From the NCBI GenBank assembly GCA_001692895.1, contig KV748190.1, positions 397,645-461,644 of the forward strand: DNA of 64,000 bases, read 5' to 3'. Origin of the DNA: Cenococcum geophilum 1.58 (taxonomy: Eukaryota; Ascomycota; Dothideomycetes; Gloniales; Gloniaceae). The translations under genes and the position numbers were made by a program. A model generated the notes under the pieces. That model did not search any database. It was not told the DNA's origin and saw only the letters and a program-made list of their open reading frames with translations. Of the stretch, positions 24,259 through 37,600 are shown piece after piece; position 1 is the first letter of the stretch; every line of letters starts with the position of its first letter.

Positions 24259-24719
24259 ATAAGGAAAAAATATAACTAGAGAAAAAATATAAGGATTACT
24301 AGGAGACCTATTAGAAGCCTATTAAAAGTATTTTAGTAACTACCTAGGCTAATATAGGGATTTTTATATAACTCTAGTTCTAAGCCTTTATGCTAGTCTA
24401 TAATCAATTACAAGTATTATAGGTAATTTAGTGTTCCAGTATAGTTCCATAGAAACTTTTAATATAGGATTTAATATATAGAGCCTTATCTTGCCATTAT
24501 CTTTAACTGCTAAGATATAGTCTATAATTCTTTCTTATAATCCTTTTCTTATAATCCTCTACGTTACTAATATATTGCTCTCGCATTTACCCTTAGGCTA
24601 TTAGATGCGGTTAAGGTATTAATTAGTTAGTTAAAGAGACTTATNTCTTAAGATTTAGTATATATGCTTTTAAATCTAGTAGTCCTATGCCGTATATTTA
24701 GCGTAGCTCTACTACCTAG

Positions 24720-24911
24720 TGTGACGGCGCTGGAGCGCGTTACCTAGTTAGGGGTTCGCGTAAGACTTGGCATGTGTATATAGACGTCGCCTCACCACTT
24801 CTCTTGCTCCTTAGCTTAATATCTTCGTAATATAGCATTTGTTCGCTTAATCTTATAAGCATTTATTTAAGTCTCTAGTGAGGCATTTATTTAATAGTTT
24901 AAGCCGTCACA
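24720..24911 (+). repeat. Solo LTR, plus orientation
   Basis: 192 bp, TGTGACGGCG...GCCGTCACA (perfect inverted tips), with a perfect CCTAG duplication (24715-24719 and 24912-24916). Near-identical to 55497-55689 but more RIP-mutated. The promoter core TGTGTATATAGACG is present at about 24773. Confidence 0.92.
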
Positions 24912-24916
24912 CCTAG

Positions 24917-26380
24917 TAAATAGGGACATTTTGCGATAGCAATTATAGCTATTATATAATTGTTAAGAACGTCTATAATATTGTTCTTTAATACTATAGT
25001 ATCGTTTTAGGTCTAATTTAACCCATATACGTCTTTAATTTAATATCTTAATTACCTTCCCCTAGCTGCGTAGTTAGTTTTTATAAGGAAGTAATAGTTA
25101 AATAACTTATACGCGTGTTTCCTTCCTTTTAAATAGCGCTATTATAATAGAGTTATATTATTAAGATTTTCTTCTTTTTTATTAATAATTTAATATACCT
25201 CTTTGTTCTCCTACTAACTGCTCTTTTAAGTAAATTCTATAGCGTATCCTAGCCCTACCTTTATATATAGAACCCTAACCTCCGCTAACTTGTAACTAGT
25301 GCTAGTCCTACCTAAATAATTTTGCCTACACGTCCTTAAAAGACTAGAAATCTAATAATAGGATTCTAAAGGCTTATAATAAGACGCATTGCGTTAGATC
25401 TAATACCTTTAGTCCTTATAATTAATGTATACGTACTAAGAGCGGCAGTTATATTAAGGTAAACTTTTTCTATTCTTAATAGATTTCCATTACTAACTTT
25501 AAGCTTTAATAGCCTAGGCCTAAGTAGCGACGTTTCTTTAATGTTCTTAACTACTATATCGCCCAGGCTCTCTCTTATTCTAGTATAAATACTAAATAAC
25601 TTAGCCGAATTTAAGACTATGCTACGGCTATCTATACTGCCTATAATTCCTAGTAAGCTAGCTAGTAACGCCTAATATAAGAGTAAGGTTAGTATACTAA
25701 GAATAGGGTAAGGGATGGGGGTAATAAAAAGAAGGTTGCTGTCTACTATAGGAAGGAGTTTGCGTATATGCATTAAGTTTTAAAAGAGCATAATATAATA
25801 CGGTATTAGGTAGGTTACCCTTCGGGTACCTAGCAGATAGGTAACTAATAGTTGCTATAGTAAGGTCTTAGTGGTTCTAGACTATGCTAGCTAGCTAATA
25901 TCTCTATTTATTCTGGGCTTAAGCGTGTCTTTATTAACTATAAGCTTACGCCATAAGAGCTTTATTAGTATTGGTTTGGACCTAATATTAGTGTTAAGTG
26001 TTTAAGAGTCTCTGCTCTAGCTACACCTTATTGTCCTACCCCTGTTTTTATACCTACTTATACACCTACTAAGGGATCTCATTCCCGTTAGCTATTACTT
26101 AGTAGCCTAATAGATACTAATCCTGCTCCTAAGGGTAAGGCATAATAGCTTTTTAGATTAGGCATTTTGGATTTATTCTTATATATAGTAGCATTTAAGG
26201 ACCTTAATTAGGTGCTTAGAAAGGCCTTAAAAGGCTTTTAGGAAGGACCTAGAAGCCCTAGAAATAATATTCCTAATATAGATAAATAAATAGGAATGCA
26301 ATTCTAGCAAAATGCCTTATTAACTCTATACTATATATATAAAAAGGCTAAAGACCCGTCCTACCTTAGGCTATAGCCCT
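24917..26380. other. Unassigned region between integrase end and 3' LTR of element C
   Basis: Strongly RIP-mutated. No motif was recognised on either strand. In elements A and E the equivalent place holds a plus-strand ORF. Here a plus-strand frame around 26100-26300 (K-A-L-K-G-F, then G-P-R-S-P-R) is suggestive only. Confidence 0.4.
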
Positions 26381-26399
26381 ATCCCTATAGTTTCCGGAG

Positions 26400-29300
26400 C
26401 CTATCCGTTTTATATCTAATTTAACCTATTTACTTTTTTCGCGAGCTTTCTTTATAGGTTGCGATAACACTATAGTATTAGAGCGCTTTCTACGACTTAC
26501 AGATTGTGGACTTTAGTCCCAATATTCTTTTAGAATATCTTTATAATAATTAAGGTAATCCTCTGGTTTCTATATAGAGTCCTTAACGGGCTAGCCTAGC
26601 TATTTAACTTTAAATTAAAGCTTATTCTGAATAGACTTATAGCGTAGTATAGCTTTAACCTCGTACTACTTGCCCACTACCTTAGGGTGTTTAATTGGGC
26701 CTAGACGGAAGTTCTTTTCCGGTAGTAGTCTATACTATAGCTCTAATAGGTTTATATAAAACACTAAATATATATGGGCTATAAATGGGGGTAGCTAGAG
26801 ACAATAGGCTAGCTTACTAATTTATTTCTTAACTTAAAAGGGACCTAGGTATTTTATATTAAGCTTCTTTAATAGTTAATAGGTTTTAATATTTGTTAAA
26901 CGTAATAGAACCTTATTGCCTACTCCAAAATGCTTATCCTAGTGCTTGCGGTTATACTAAAGTCTCTACTACTCTTAGGTATTTTATAGGCTCTACTTCG
27001 CATACTTCTATTACTCCTCCCATTCCTAAAGGTATCCTTATACTCTTTAGTAGATATCCTTAGACTTCCTAATAAGATCCTATAACTAATTATATAGCCT
27101 TAGCTAGTGATTATTGGGTATACTATTAAACCTAAATAGTTAAACGCCATAGGCAATCTAGATTAGTGTATACTTATACAATATATATTACTTTAAATTA
27201 TAAGCGTACTCTATATACAGAAGTAGCTTATACTAGTTGTCTTACTAGTAGTTTAAATATATTTATAAGTAAGACTCTAGTTACTAGTTCTAGCGTTCCG
27301 TTTACCTATCCATTTATAAATAAAAAGCTATACTATAATAGTAGTCTATCTTTAAATAAAAGCATAGATCTAACCAGTATTGGCTTATAAAGACGCTGCC
27401 CCTATTAGTGATAATAGAGTATAGCTAATCTACTTTAAGAAATCATTTCTCCTTAATTAGATTAGCGAGCTTTTATATATTAATTGTCTTATTAATAGGA
27501 AGGTATTAGACGTACTTTAAAAACCTATTAATAAGTATAAGAACCAAATTATATATTTATCCTTAGCTATCTTTAGATAGCGGGAGATCCGTAATAAAGT
27601 CTATAGCGTAATATTGCTATAGCTTACTAGTGGGGGGAACTAATTTAAGTAAACCCTATAGCTTGTCCCTACGGATCTTATATACTTAATACTTCTTATA
27701 ATAGCTAATGGACTCCTTTACTTCCTAATTAAGCCTTAGCTAATAGTATTTACGCTAAAGTAATTCTACTATTTTTACTTAACTATAGTGGCCGCCTAGA
27801 GGATTATTGTAATTCTTTATAAGAATCTTCTATCGTAAATTTGCTTCTTATAGCACCTAAACCTTACTACCTCTATATAGTAGGCCTATTAAGTCTAGTT
27901 CCTAATAGTAGCGCCTAGTAGCTTCCTTTCCGTTACGTTTCCAGTCTACTTCCGCATTAAGAATGGTATAAGAAGCGTCCCTCCGTTATACCTTACAGAT
28001 AAGATATATTAACCTTTTAGATAGTTCCTAAATAAAAGCTATTTTATCCTATACTACTCTAAGTATAAGACTAGATAGTACTATAGATCTTATAACTTTT
28101 TAATACGTATACATTAGGAAGGCCGCTATAAGGTTAAAGTCCTTTAGTTATTACAAAGCTCCGAGTTCTAATTGCTCTATAGCTTCGCTATTAGTTTAAG
28201 GGGATAGCTTAGCAATTAGAGATAGTATATTATTAGGTTCCGAGAATATATTAGGGACGTCCTATTTAGGTATATTTAGACCCTTATTAGCTACGGACCG
28301 GGTACTAGCTAAAACATTAGTAAAAGCTAATAGGGTTTATACCGCCTAAGACTTAATACGTAGAGCTATAGGTACTTAAGCATCCTATACCTAGAGCTTA
28401 TTCTATAATATAGGGAGTAAGATATCTATTATCTATTTTCCTTCTCCTGTTTTAAAGCCTTTAGTATAGTCTAGCCGTTATAACAGTTTATTAGTAGGGT
28501 TGTTTTCCCCTAGCTTATATTTAATCTTAAAATTAAATTATATAAGTCTCTTTGCCTATCTAGCTTATTAAGGTATAAGCTCCTTTATAGTTATAAGGTA
28601 GCGTAAATTGTAATAATTTAAGAGTATATAAGTGGTATAGCTTGCGTACTTAAGGTAATATCGCCACTATTTAAAGCAGTTAACTATAGCTAGTAGTTCC
28701 TTATTATGGGTATAATACCTAATTTTAGGCCCCTAGAATTTTCTATTATAAAATACTACTAGTCTTTAGTGGAGCTAGGTAGCGTCTAAATACCTATTAA
28801 GTTATAGTAAAATACTAATAAGGGTAAAATTTAATATATTAGTAATTATTATTAATAGCTAATCTAGGTTAAAATGCTGTAGTAATAGAGCTTCTATAAA
28901 CTTTATACGAAGTTTTTAAAGGGCCTCCTAAACCTTTCTAGGCTATAACTATAGTTTATACCATTTAGTTAATCCCTTTTTAGTTTTCTTCCTTACCGCC
29001 TTTAAGCTTTTTACTCCTTAGGTTAGGTCTTAAGAAGCTTCCGTAATATAGTTAGATAGGTATTAGGCAATATCTAAGTAGTTATAGATAAAGCGCCTAT
29101 AGAAATTGGCAAAGCTTAGAAACACTTAAATATTCTAGTAGCTCTTTAGCTCCGGCTACTCCTAGATCGTCTACACCTATACTAGGTCTATAATTATACC
29201 TATAGGCGTTATAATATAACCCAGAAACTCAACCTGCTTAGTATTAAAGATATACTTTAACGCCTTAGCGTAGAGGCCCTAATTATCTAAACGTTCTAGC

Positions 29301-29415
29301 ACTTTACGGATATATTACTCGTGCTAATTCTTATCTTCTAAGTAGATTAGGATATTATCTAAATAGATAATGTATATATGGTTAACTAGTCCCCCTAAAA
29401 CTCTATAAATATATA
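26400..29415 (-). pseudogene. Element C pol, downstream part (RT end, RNase H, integrase, chromodomain)
   Basis: The RT catalytic box reads Y-L-D-N-I-L-I at about 29351-29370, one Asp kept. RNase H follows at about 28400-29050. Integrase is at about 26900-27850, with a damaged zinc region (S-Y-Y-K-K-Y-Q-V-Y-K) and the first catalytic Asp in A-I-D-F-I-T-D-L-P-L. The second core site reads I-T-N-R-G-S-V-F, Asn for Asp. A chromodomain lies at about 26470-26690, visible as E-V-K-A-I-L-R-Y-K, F-K-V-K, then K-P-E-D-Y-L. Chromodomains steer integration toward heterochromatin marks, which fits the nesting seen here. The upstream RT half is at 43278 onward. Confidence 0.88.
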
Positions 29416-29609
29416 TATTACGGGACGTAGGGTAGTGGCTATAGAGTGTATATATTTAAGGAGTCTATAAAACGTTACGCAATTAATTATAAGGGTTAAG
29501 GGCGTAAAGAGGTAATATACCTACGTGTAGCTAATATAAGCTATACGTAAGGTATATATAAGAGCACGGGGTTCTCCTATAGAGGCCCCTATAGTAGGGT
29601 TTCGTAACA
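29416..29609 (-). repeat. Element D 3' LTR
   Basis: 194 bp, partner of 43084-43277; the third family copy is 49251-49443. Confidence 0.92.
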
Positions 29610-29649
29610 CTACCCCCCCTTCTATAGAGGCGGAGCTCTAGCGACGCTA

Positions 29650-32600
29650 TGGTTACTATATATATATAAAAGGGATACTTAAGGTATAGAAAAGAAGAAA
29701 AAGGGAGGTATTGCTAAAGGCTTAAAACAACGTTATATAATAAGGCTTGGCATCTAAAAATCTAACTAATTAGATAACTTTAACCGCCGGTTAAAGTTCC
29801 TGGACATCTTAACGATATTCCAGTTATATAATCGCACTTTGCCGCAATCTAACAGTAATCTAACAGCAATTTGCTCTTACGTGGTAATATATAGCGGTTT
29901 AACTCTATAAGGGCTCCTATAGAGGATTAGGTATAAAATCTCTGTTTAGGCCCAGTTTTTATAGGTTCGCGTAATAAAAGTTACTAATTAGATCCTTTAT
30001 ATTTTTAAAATCTTCCTATAGTTGCTATTCTAACTAATTTATATCGAATCCTGTATATATAGCTCTATAGTAGAGCCGTCGTCCTTTACCTTTACCAAAG
30101 TATTTAGAGTTAATAATTTATTTAACGGTCCACTCCTCGTAGTTCTTGTCTTTATTCCTATCTTAGATTAGTACAAGTAGGGGTTTAGGCTATATCTGCC
30201 CTAGTAAGGGGTTAGACTAATAGAGGTATAGTAGCTATAGGTAAAATATAGGCTACATCCCGCGGGTGGCTAGGGTAAGTAGGAGTTCTAGCTTATATAT
30301 AGCTCCCCTATTAATAACTTGTTTAATTAGATAGGGGCTAAGGTTCTTATAATTAATTAACTTTATAGGCCTCTATATAGAGATATTATATATATTTAGC
30401 TATACTTAGTCGCNAANANATATCTCTNGTAGTNGCGTTNTATAATANTNNGCNAANTANNCCTACTTTACTTAAGCCTANGCNATTTCTCCCTTATAGT
30501 AGTTAAGTAGATTTTTTATATAGTCTGTATGCTAGTTAGTAAGTAGCATCTTAAGGCGTTTTTTATATAGTAGTTTCTTATTAATAGGTTCTAGTAGCTC
30601 TATACTAGATTAGGGGTAATAACCCTTATTTATAAAGAACGGGGTAAGTCCTATAGTAGTTAAGACGTAGTTATTTACTGCGAATTTACCTAGTAGGAGG
30701 TAATCTACCTAGTTATCTTAATTATAGGCGACTACCTATTGTAGGTACGCTTTTATACTAGTATTAGTGTCTTCCGGTTACCTAGCAGTTTTATAATAGA
30801 AGGATATAGATATCTTAACGGAAATGCTAAGGTATTAGCAGATTTGTCTCTATATATTAGAGTTAAATTATATACCTTAGTCGGACGTAATTAAGTTAGG
30901 TAACCTATATAGTTAGTAAACTTTATAAAGGAAGGCGTTAGTAACGTTACTAACAGCTACGCCTTTAGTTAGGACATAGTGGCGCTCTTTTATAAGTCGG
31001 CATATTATTATAAGGATGTTCTTATAGGTACGGCCGTGTCGTTTATAGGGTAGTAGGTTAATAATAAAATTTATAGTAATATCTGCCTATTGTTATATAG
31101 GTACTAGTAAAGGGTATAGTAGTCCTTAGTACTTTATATTAAAGGCCTTAGCGCGCTTATAACTATAGTAGGCGCCTATAAAGCGTTTAACTAAGTCTAT
31201 TATTTTTAGCTAAAAGTAGTATNNGCTAAANAGCTTATAGGTTCNTTNTNTACCTANNTAGCCNCTTAATNNGAGGTTATAGGCNATTTNGATTAGTTGC
31301 CGTTNTAGATTTTCTAAGTTAGGGATAAATAGGCGGCCTTTATAATAGAGCCTATTTTCTTTTACTTCTAAGGCTGCTATATTAATTTAGCCTAAGCTTT
31401 AGAGGTTAGTAGGTAGCGTATAGGCGCTAGCGGTCTTTATAGCGATAAGTTAATATAATAGTAGGTTAATAGAGGTGTTATATGCTATAGTAATAAGCTT
31501 ATTAATTTTAGGAGGTAACTTTAGTTCTGTAGTATAAAGCTAAGGTATAATTAGCTCTATTATAAGTAGTATGCCTAGGGCTAAATTTCGTGCTTTTAGG
31601 ATCGTCTATTATTAGAACTAATTATAAGGGTTATCTTTAGACTAAAGAAGGTCTTATAAGCAGCGTATTAGGCTATTAGGTTTAGTACCTTATACTCCTA
31701 ATCTATATACAATTTTAAAGTTAAAACTAAAGAGAAACTCGTTTTAATATACCTAGCGTTAATTTAGCTGCTTTATAGTTATAAAGTACTTAAGGTTGCA
31801 ATGGTCCGTAAGGACTTTAGTTAGCTAGTTAGGCTCTACTAAGAAAAGTTCTAGTTAGAATTCTTTAAACGCTTATATAATTATAAGGAGTTCTTTATTA
31901 TAGATCTTATAGTTATACTTTTATAGTATAAGCTTAGATAAGTAAAATGCGACTAGGTAAAAAAGACCGTTATTACCTATCTAGGAAAGGACGCCTACGT
32001 TAATATAGTTTAAAGAGTTAGTTTTAAGATAGAGTTATTATCCTAGTGTAAAGTAAGCTAGAATAGGTGCTTTAGTAAAGGCATTTTTAAGGTCTTAGAA
32101 CGCCTTCTTATATTTAGGCGTCTAGGTAAAGCGTAAATACGTTTTTCTTCCTTTTATAAAAAGGCCCTTCGTTTGTATTATTGCTATAAGTAGTGCTACT
32201 ACGCTTAAAAAGTTGTATATAAATTTTTAATAAAAGTTGGCGAAACTAAGGAAGGCTTATACGTCCTTAATGCAGTTAGGGGCTTACTATTTAGTAATTA
32301 TGCGTACTTTCTTAGGGTTTATATAGATACCCTTAGTAGTAATAATTAGTCTAAGGTATTTTACTTCTATAACTAAGAATTCGCATTTTTTTAAATTAAT
32401 ATAAAGTCCTATGTCCCTAAGGCGCTATAGGACCTTTTAAACGTGTTTAGTATNCTTAAAAGGGTTATTACTATAAATAAGTATATTATCTAGGTACGTA
32501 GAGTAGAAGTTATTAAGGTAGTCCTATAAGGCGTTATTAATATAGCTTTAGAAAGTGCCTAGGCCGTTATATACGCTAAAGGGTATAATAGTATATTTAA

Positions 32601-32745
32601 ATTGGCCGAAGCGTAATACAAATATAGTTTTCTATTTATTACCTTTCTATATTTAAAAATAGTTAAAGGCGGCAATAATATTAAGCTTAATATAGATTTT
32701 AGCTTAACTAAGCCGCTTAAGGGTCTTATATATAAGCGGTACTAG
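29650..32745 (-). pseudogene. Element D pol, downstream part (RT, RNase H, integrase)
   Basis: The RT box reads Y-L-D-N-I-L-I at about 32480-32500. It is preceded by F-G-Q-F-K-Y-T-I-I-P-F-S (about 32590-32630), the region usually reading 'MPFGL' in gypsy RTs. RNase H is at about 31650-32250 and integrase at about 30150-31400. Clusters of unresolved bases (N) at 30414-30473 and 31223-31300 fall inside integrase and hide detail there. Confidence 0.8.
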
Positions 32746-33123
32746 TGTAAGAGGCCAGCCTGACCGGAACGTATGATTATCTAATCGACAGTATCACCGG
32801 TAAGTAAAAGGTAAGTCAAAGGTAAATAAAAGGTAAGTTAAAGGTAGAATAAGTTTCACGTATTAAAGGACAAATGCTTCTAACCACTTCTATTTAGAGA
32901 CTAATCGCTAGTTCTTCTCTAGAGGAGAACTAGCTCCCTATATAATCTTTCTAAGACGCTAGCAAAACCCTTTACCCCTTATTTGTCTAACCGTGTCTTC
33001 TAAGACGTAGATGGAATATAGGTAAGACCTCCTTCTAGAATATAGATGAGACCTCCTTCTGGAACATAGATAAGACCTCCTTCTATCTTATCTAATATGT
33101 ACCTTCTAGGGAATTCCGTTACA
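32746..33123 (-). repeat. Element E 3' LTR
   Basis: 378 bp. Contains short direct repeats of AAAGGTAAGT (about 32800-32840), three units of GAATATAG-TAAGACCTCCTTC (about 33012-33080), and an inverted pair, CTAGTTCTTCTCTAG and CTCTAGAGGAGAACTAG (32910-32935). The same features are in the 5' copy. Confidence 0.92.
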
Positions 33124-33718
33124 ATTGCCTCCCCTTTAAGGGTCTTAGTCCTCTAAGACTTTACCTCTATTAAGCTTTTATAGAGTTTTAGCTAAAACTA
33201 CTAGGGAAATTTTTAGTGGAAAGGTACTCTATAATGCGGCTTATAGCTAGTTCTTCACTAGCGTAGAACCTTACTTTATCCTTAATTCCTCTACTCTTTT
33301 CCTACTATAGTTCCTTATAATGCCTTTATAATGGAACTAAAATAATAATAATAAAAATTGGATAGGATTTACTTTTCTTATTATAAGAGTTTGTTATAAG
33401 TTAATCTGGAGGGTATCCTATGCAACGCGTCCATAAGCTACTATCCCTATTCACCTAAAATGGATTTTAATAATGACGTCTTTATTTTAATTTTCTTCTA
33501 GTTTATAAGCTATCGCCTCTCACGCGTCTTTTTATTAACAACACTATTCATCTCGTCTTTTAGCAGACTGTTTCCTCTATATTTCCGCTTTTAGCTTTTA
33601 TATCTCTAGCTATTCTTTTATAGCTACTTTATTCTCTTTTTGTAATACGTCTATAAGCAATAAAATTCCCACCTTATCTTCTTATAACACTGCTAACTTC
33701 TTAGAGTATTCTCTTATA

Positions 33719-34524
33719 ATGGCTCGTAGTCCCTAGACCGGCGGCAGTATTATTAATCTCCTGGTAACGCCCTAGACAGCATCTATTACTCCTACAGCAG
33801 TTTCCCTAAAATGCTATCGTCGCTACGTTTATGCTCTTACGTAGGATCCTTCCTATGTTTATAAGATGCCTTACTTTAGCGAAAACAAATCTAAGTGCTC
33901 CTATTGTCGTAGTAGGAGAAAGATCTATATCCCGGTATTTCCCATTCCATCCTATTCTAAATTTCGCTAATTATGCTAGATCCCCGCTATCTATATGTAT
34001 AAGACTTATAGGCTCTAACGCGCTATCTAAGATTTCCGCTAATATCTTAATAGTAACAGGCGGGGATAGAAGGTATCTTCCCTTACTTACAGACTCTTTA
34101 ATTCTATAAGGGTTTCCACTGCTATAGAGACGTAACGTTTTCGGATATATAGTGTCTAGGAGCGTATATATAAATAGCTCGTCCTTATTAATAATAATAT
34201 TTATACTCTTACGCGGGCTACTCTAGCTAGGTAAGTTTCTTTAGTGACTTACTTAGGAACTATGCTAACTTCTTTAGCTAATATCTCTCTAATCTCTGCT
34301 TAGACGCCAATTTAGAACCTAGGGATATTAAGGATAGCAACGAAGGTTAAGATAAATGTTTTTCTCGCCAGTCTCCCGCCTGTGCTAGTCCTTCTAGTAC
34401 CCGTTATTCTAAGAAGAATATTAGTAAAAGTGCTAATACTTCTAGGGATAGAGGAGCTGATAATACCGTTAATAATAACGTTAAGATGGAAGAGGAGGCT
34501 CCTATTACTACTGCTAGTGTTTAA
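33719..34524 (+). pseudogene. Plus-strand CxxC protein ORF, opposite to pol of element E
   Basis: Starts at ATG 33719 (M-A-R-S-P). It runs with a few RIP-type stops to a basic Cys cluster, K-C-S-Y-C-R-S-R-R-K (about 33890-33920). It changes frame once between about 33960 and 34060, then continues hydrophilic (P-R-D-I-K-D-S near 34320; acidic M-E-E-E-A-P near 34485) to TAA at 34522-34524, about 268 codons. It lies between chromodomain and 3' LTR and faces the other way from gag-pol. Coding-like composition persists although it is antisense to the element. The CxxC and basic residues suggest nucleic-acid or zinc binding; family not recognised, function unknown. A similar remnant is in element A at 870-1550. 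Confidence 0.5.
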
Positions 34525-34699
34525 GTTATTACCTAGCTCTTTCCTTCTTCTTATAAAATAGCTTTATATAGTGCCTCTTAGGTGCCTCCAGAATACCCTA
34601 TTATTAGAAATTAACTTTATACTTTAGGGATGCCTTTATTCTAAGCTTTGGTAACAATCTATATAAACGCAGTGCACTACTATAATCCCTATATATAAT

Positions 34700-37600
34700 A
34701 AACGGGTAGTGTTCCTATAGGTGCCTTATAATTTCTTAAAATTTCTAATTCTTTATAGGCTGTTCTTTTACTCCTCTTTATACCATTAACTCTATTATGT
34801 ATATCCGGTGCCAGGCCGGATACTCTCCTTTTATCCCTAGGGGATCTTTCTAAATCCCTAAGGCTACTTCTTATAGTGCTACTACTCCTTCTTATATAGC
34901 GTCTTCTTTAAACAGTATCCCTAGTGGTTCTCCTATAGATCCCTATAGGCTTCCTCTTATAGAATTTTAGGATCCCTATTATAATAGCGAAACGTTTCCG
35001 TTCTTAATGCCTATACTTAATCCTATAGTTTTAATTTACGGGGTCTTCCCCGTTATTTCACCTATAGTATATCCGGAACCATTTTTAAGTCTTTACCTTT
35101 AGTTCTTAGGAAGGTTTTAATTACGGTATCGTATCCCGGCTAAAGGTACTCCTTAGGTTCCCAACTATTATATACCTAAAAGTATCCTTTCTAACGAACT
35201 AAAAATTCGCGCTTCTTTTGGCGCTATCTTTAGTCTAGAATATCTTTTATATTCTATTCTAGTTCCCTATTAATTTTACTAGGTAGGGGTAGTTCTGTAC
35301 TATTTCTTCTTTAATATAGCTCTAGTAAGGAAACATAAAATATGGGATATATTAGATAAGATTTCGGTAATTTTAATTTATAGGCTTAGTTTCCTTTAGT
35401 TTTCTTAACTATCTTAAAGGGTCTAAGCTACTGGTGATCTAGCTTCTTCTTAATGCGTTTTATTTAGATATTTTTTATAAATAGTAAGACTTCGTCTCCT
35501 ATCTCAAATTCTTTCGGTATATGTTTTTTGTTATAGTACCTTTTTTATATAGCCTAGGCGTCTAGTAAGTGCTTTTTAAGTTCCTTTCTACGAATTCTTA
35601 TTTACTTAATTCTTTTGGACGCCGCCGGTGCCTCTCTTTTAGGAATAATATCCTTAACATTCTAGGGGTTATTTGCTTTTACCCCAAATAATACTTTATA
35701 AGGGGTCATTTTTATACTGCTGTAGATGCTTATGTTATATACGTGCTACACTAAAGCTAACTATAACGTCTAATTATCCTGTTAATAATTAATATAGTAG
35801 CGAAGGTAGTATTTTAATAACGTATTTAAACGCTCTGTTTACCTGTTTATTTATAGGTAAAAGGTAGTGCTTATTTTTTACCGTATTTTTAATAAGAGAC
35901 AGAATAAAGACTAAAATGCACTGTTAAATACGGTGCCTCTGTTAGATATAATTCCCTTTAGCGTGCCGAACAAGAGCCACTATTCCAAAAATAGGTCTGC
36001 CAGTTCTGCTGCTGTAATCGTTATTATAATAGTAAAGTATCCTAAAAACTTTGTATACCTATTAACGATTACTAGAATAGCGTTAGTAACCTCTCTAGTT
36101 CTTATTTTAGTAGGGGGTAAGCCTATAATAAAATCTATTGTTAATTTTAATATAGGTCCCTATGGAATAGGAAGCACTAATAACTCGCCGTATAGGCGAT
36201 GCCTGGATATCTATATCCTTTAGTATATATCACACCTTAATACATAGTCCTTAACCTCTTTAGACATTCCGTCCTAAAAGTATTTCCTTTAAACGGCCTT
36301 AAGGGTTCTGTTAGCACCGTAGTAACCCCTAAAAGGATTATTATAAAAGACCTTTAGAATTTTATCTTAAATTGCTTAGTCCTTTAGGATATATATAGCA
36401 CCCTTAAAGCGCAACAGACCCTTTTAGTCTTGCTACTATAGCTTCTTAGTAACTCCGGCTAAGTTAGTCTCTACTATATCTTTCTACCTCTCCCTAGAGG
36501 CGAAGGCGTCCCTTTATTAAGCTTAAAAAAGAAGATCTAAAAAGGTTTTGTACAGATTACTTACTTCTATTTTACCTACCGCTATTACAGACTTAAGGCG
36601 TGGCACGAGACGTTTTAAACTATTAGTGCTAGTAGATTCTCCTACCGTTGTATAGTGTGCCACGCTACGGATAGGCATCTCGCCTATCCCCTTTAGATCT
36701 AAGAACTCGCAGCTAATGCGCCGTTAAGTTAAAGGTGCCGTAATACCTCTAGCACATCCTATAGAATTCTCGCTAATTCTAGGGTACGCTAACTTTATAA
36801 CGTCTGCTTAGTCTATAACCTAGTCTATAACTATATCCTACGGCTTTACAATTATATTGCTTTGTAGCTATATCGCTAGGACCTCTACCCTACCGCGAAA
36901 TTCTATAGTTTTAGGGAAAGAGTCTTCTTTTTTTTTAAGCAAATTTTACAATATAGGGATTATTTCCCCTATACTGTCCTAGATTCTCCCTATCTTATAA
37001 TCCAGATGTCTTAATAACCTATTAGCAGGATTTATCTTTCCTAGGCAGTACGTAATTTTAAAATCATACTATAATAGTGCCTCTGCCTACCTAGCTTATT
37101 GACCGCTTAACACCTTTATAGTTATAAAGTATTCTAAGTTATTATGGTCTATAAGGACTTTAATAGGATAATTATTTCCCATATAATAATATCACTAGTG
37201 CTTTATTACTGCGATTATCGCGAGCAGCTTCTAGTTATGCATTATATAATGCTACTTTATAGGGGTTATTTTTTTTAACTAAAACGCCATAAGATGCTAT
37301 TTTCCGTCTTTTAATTAAGATATAATTACCCCTAAGGCAAAGCTAGATATATCCGTTTTAAGGTATATATATAGCTCCTAGCAGAAGTATATTAGGATAG
37401 GCGCCGATATAAATAAATCCTTTAACCGGTCTATAGCCTACTTAGTAGCTTCCCTAAATATAAAGGGTCCTAACTTCCTGCTATTCTTAGATCCTTTTAG
37501 TAGGTTAGTAATTAGGAGTATTACTTATAAGTAGTAAACAATAAACGTTTGGTAGAAGTTTGCCGTGCCTAAAAAAACCTATACTTCTCTAAATATTATA

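Noticed and set aside
27166..27390. Plus-strand 74-codon ORF
   Set aside because: It is antisense to the element C integrase core; low-complexity Thr/Tyr/Ser content reflects AT-rich composition.
33831..34109. 92-codon ATG ORF on the plus strand, taken at face value
   Set aside because: A different plus-strand frame, starting at 33719 and including the Cys/basic cluster, has a better start, stop and composition; the 92-codon frame is its neighbour-frame shadow.
35933..36223. Plus-strand 96-codon ORF
   Set aside because: It is antisense to the element E integrase and shows no motif or coding layout of its own.
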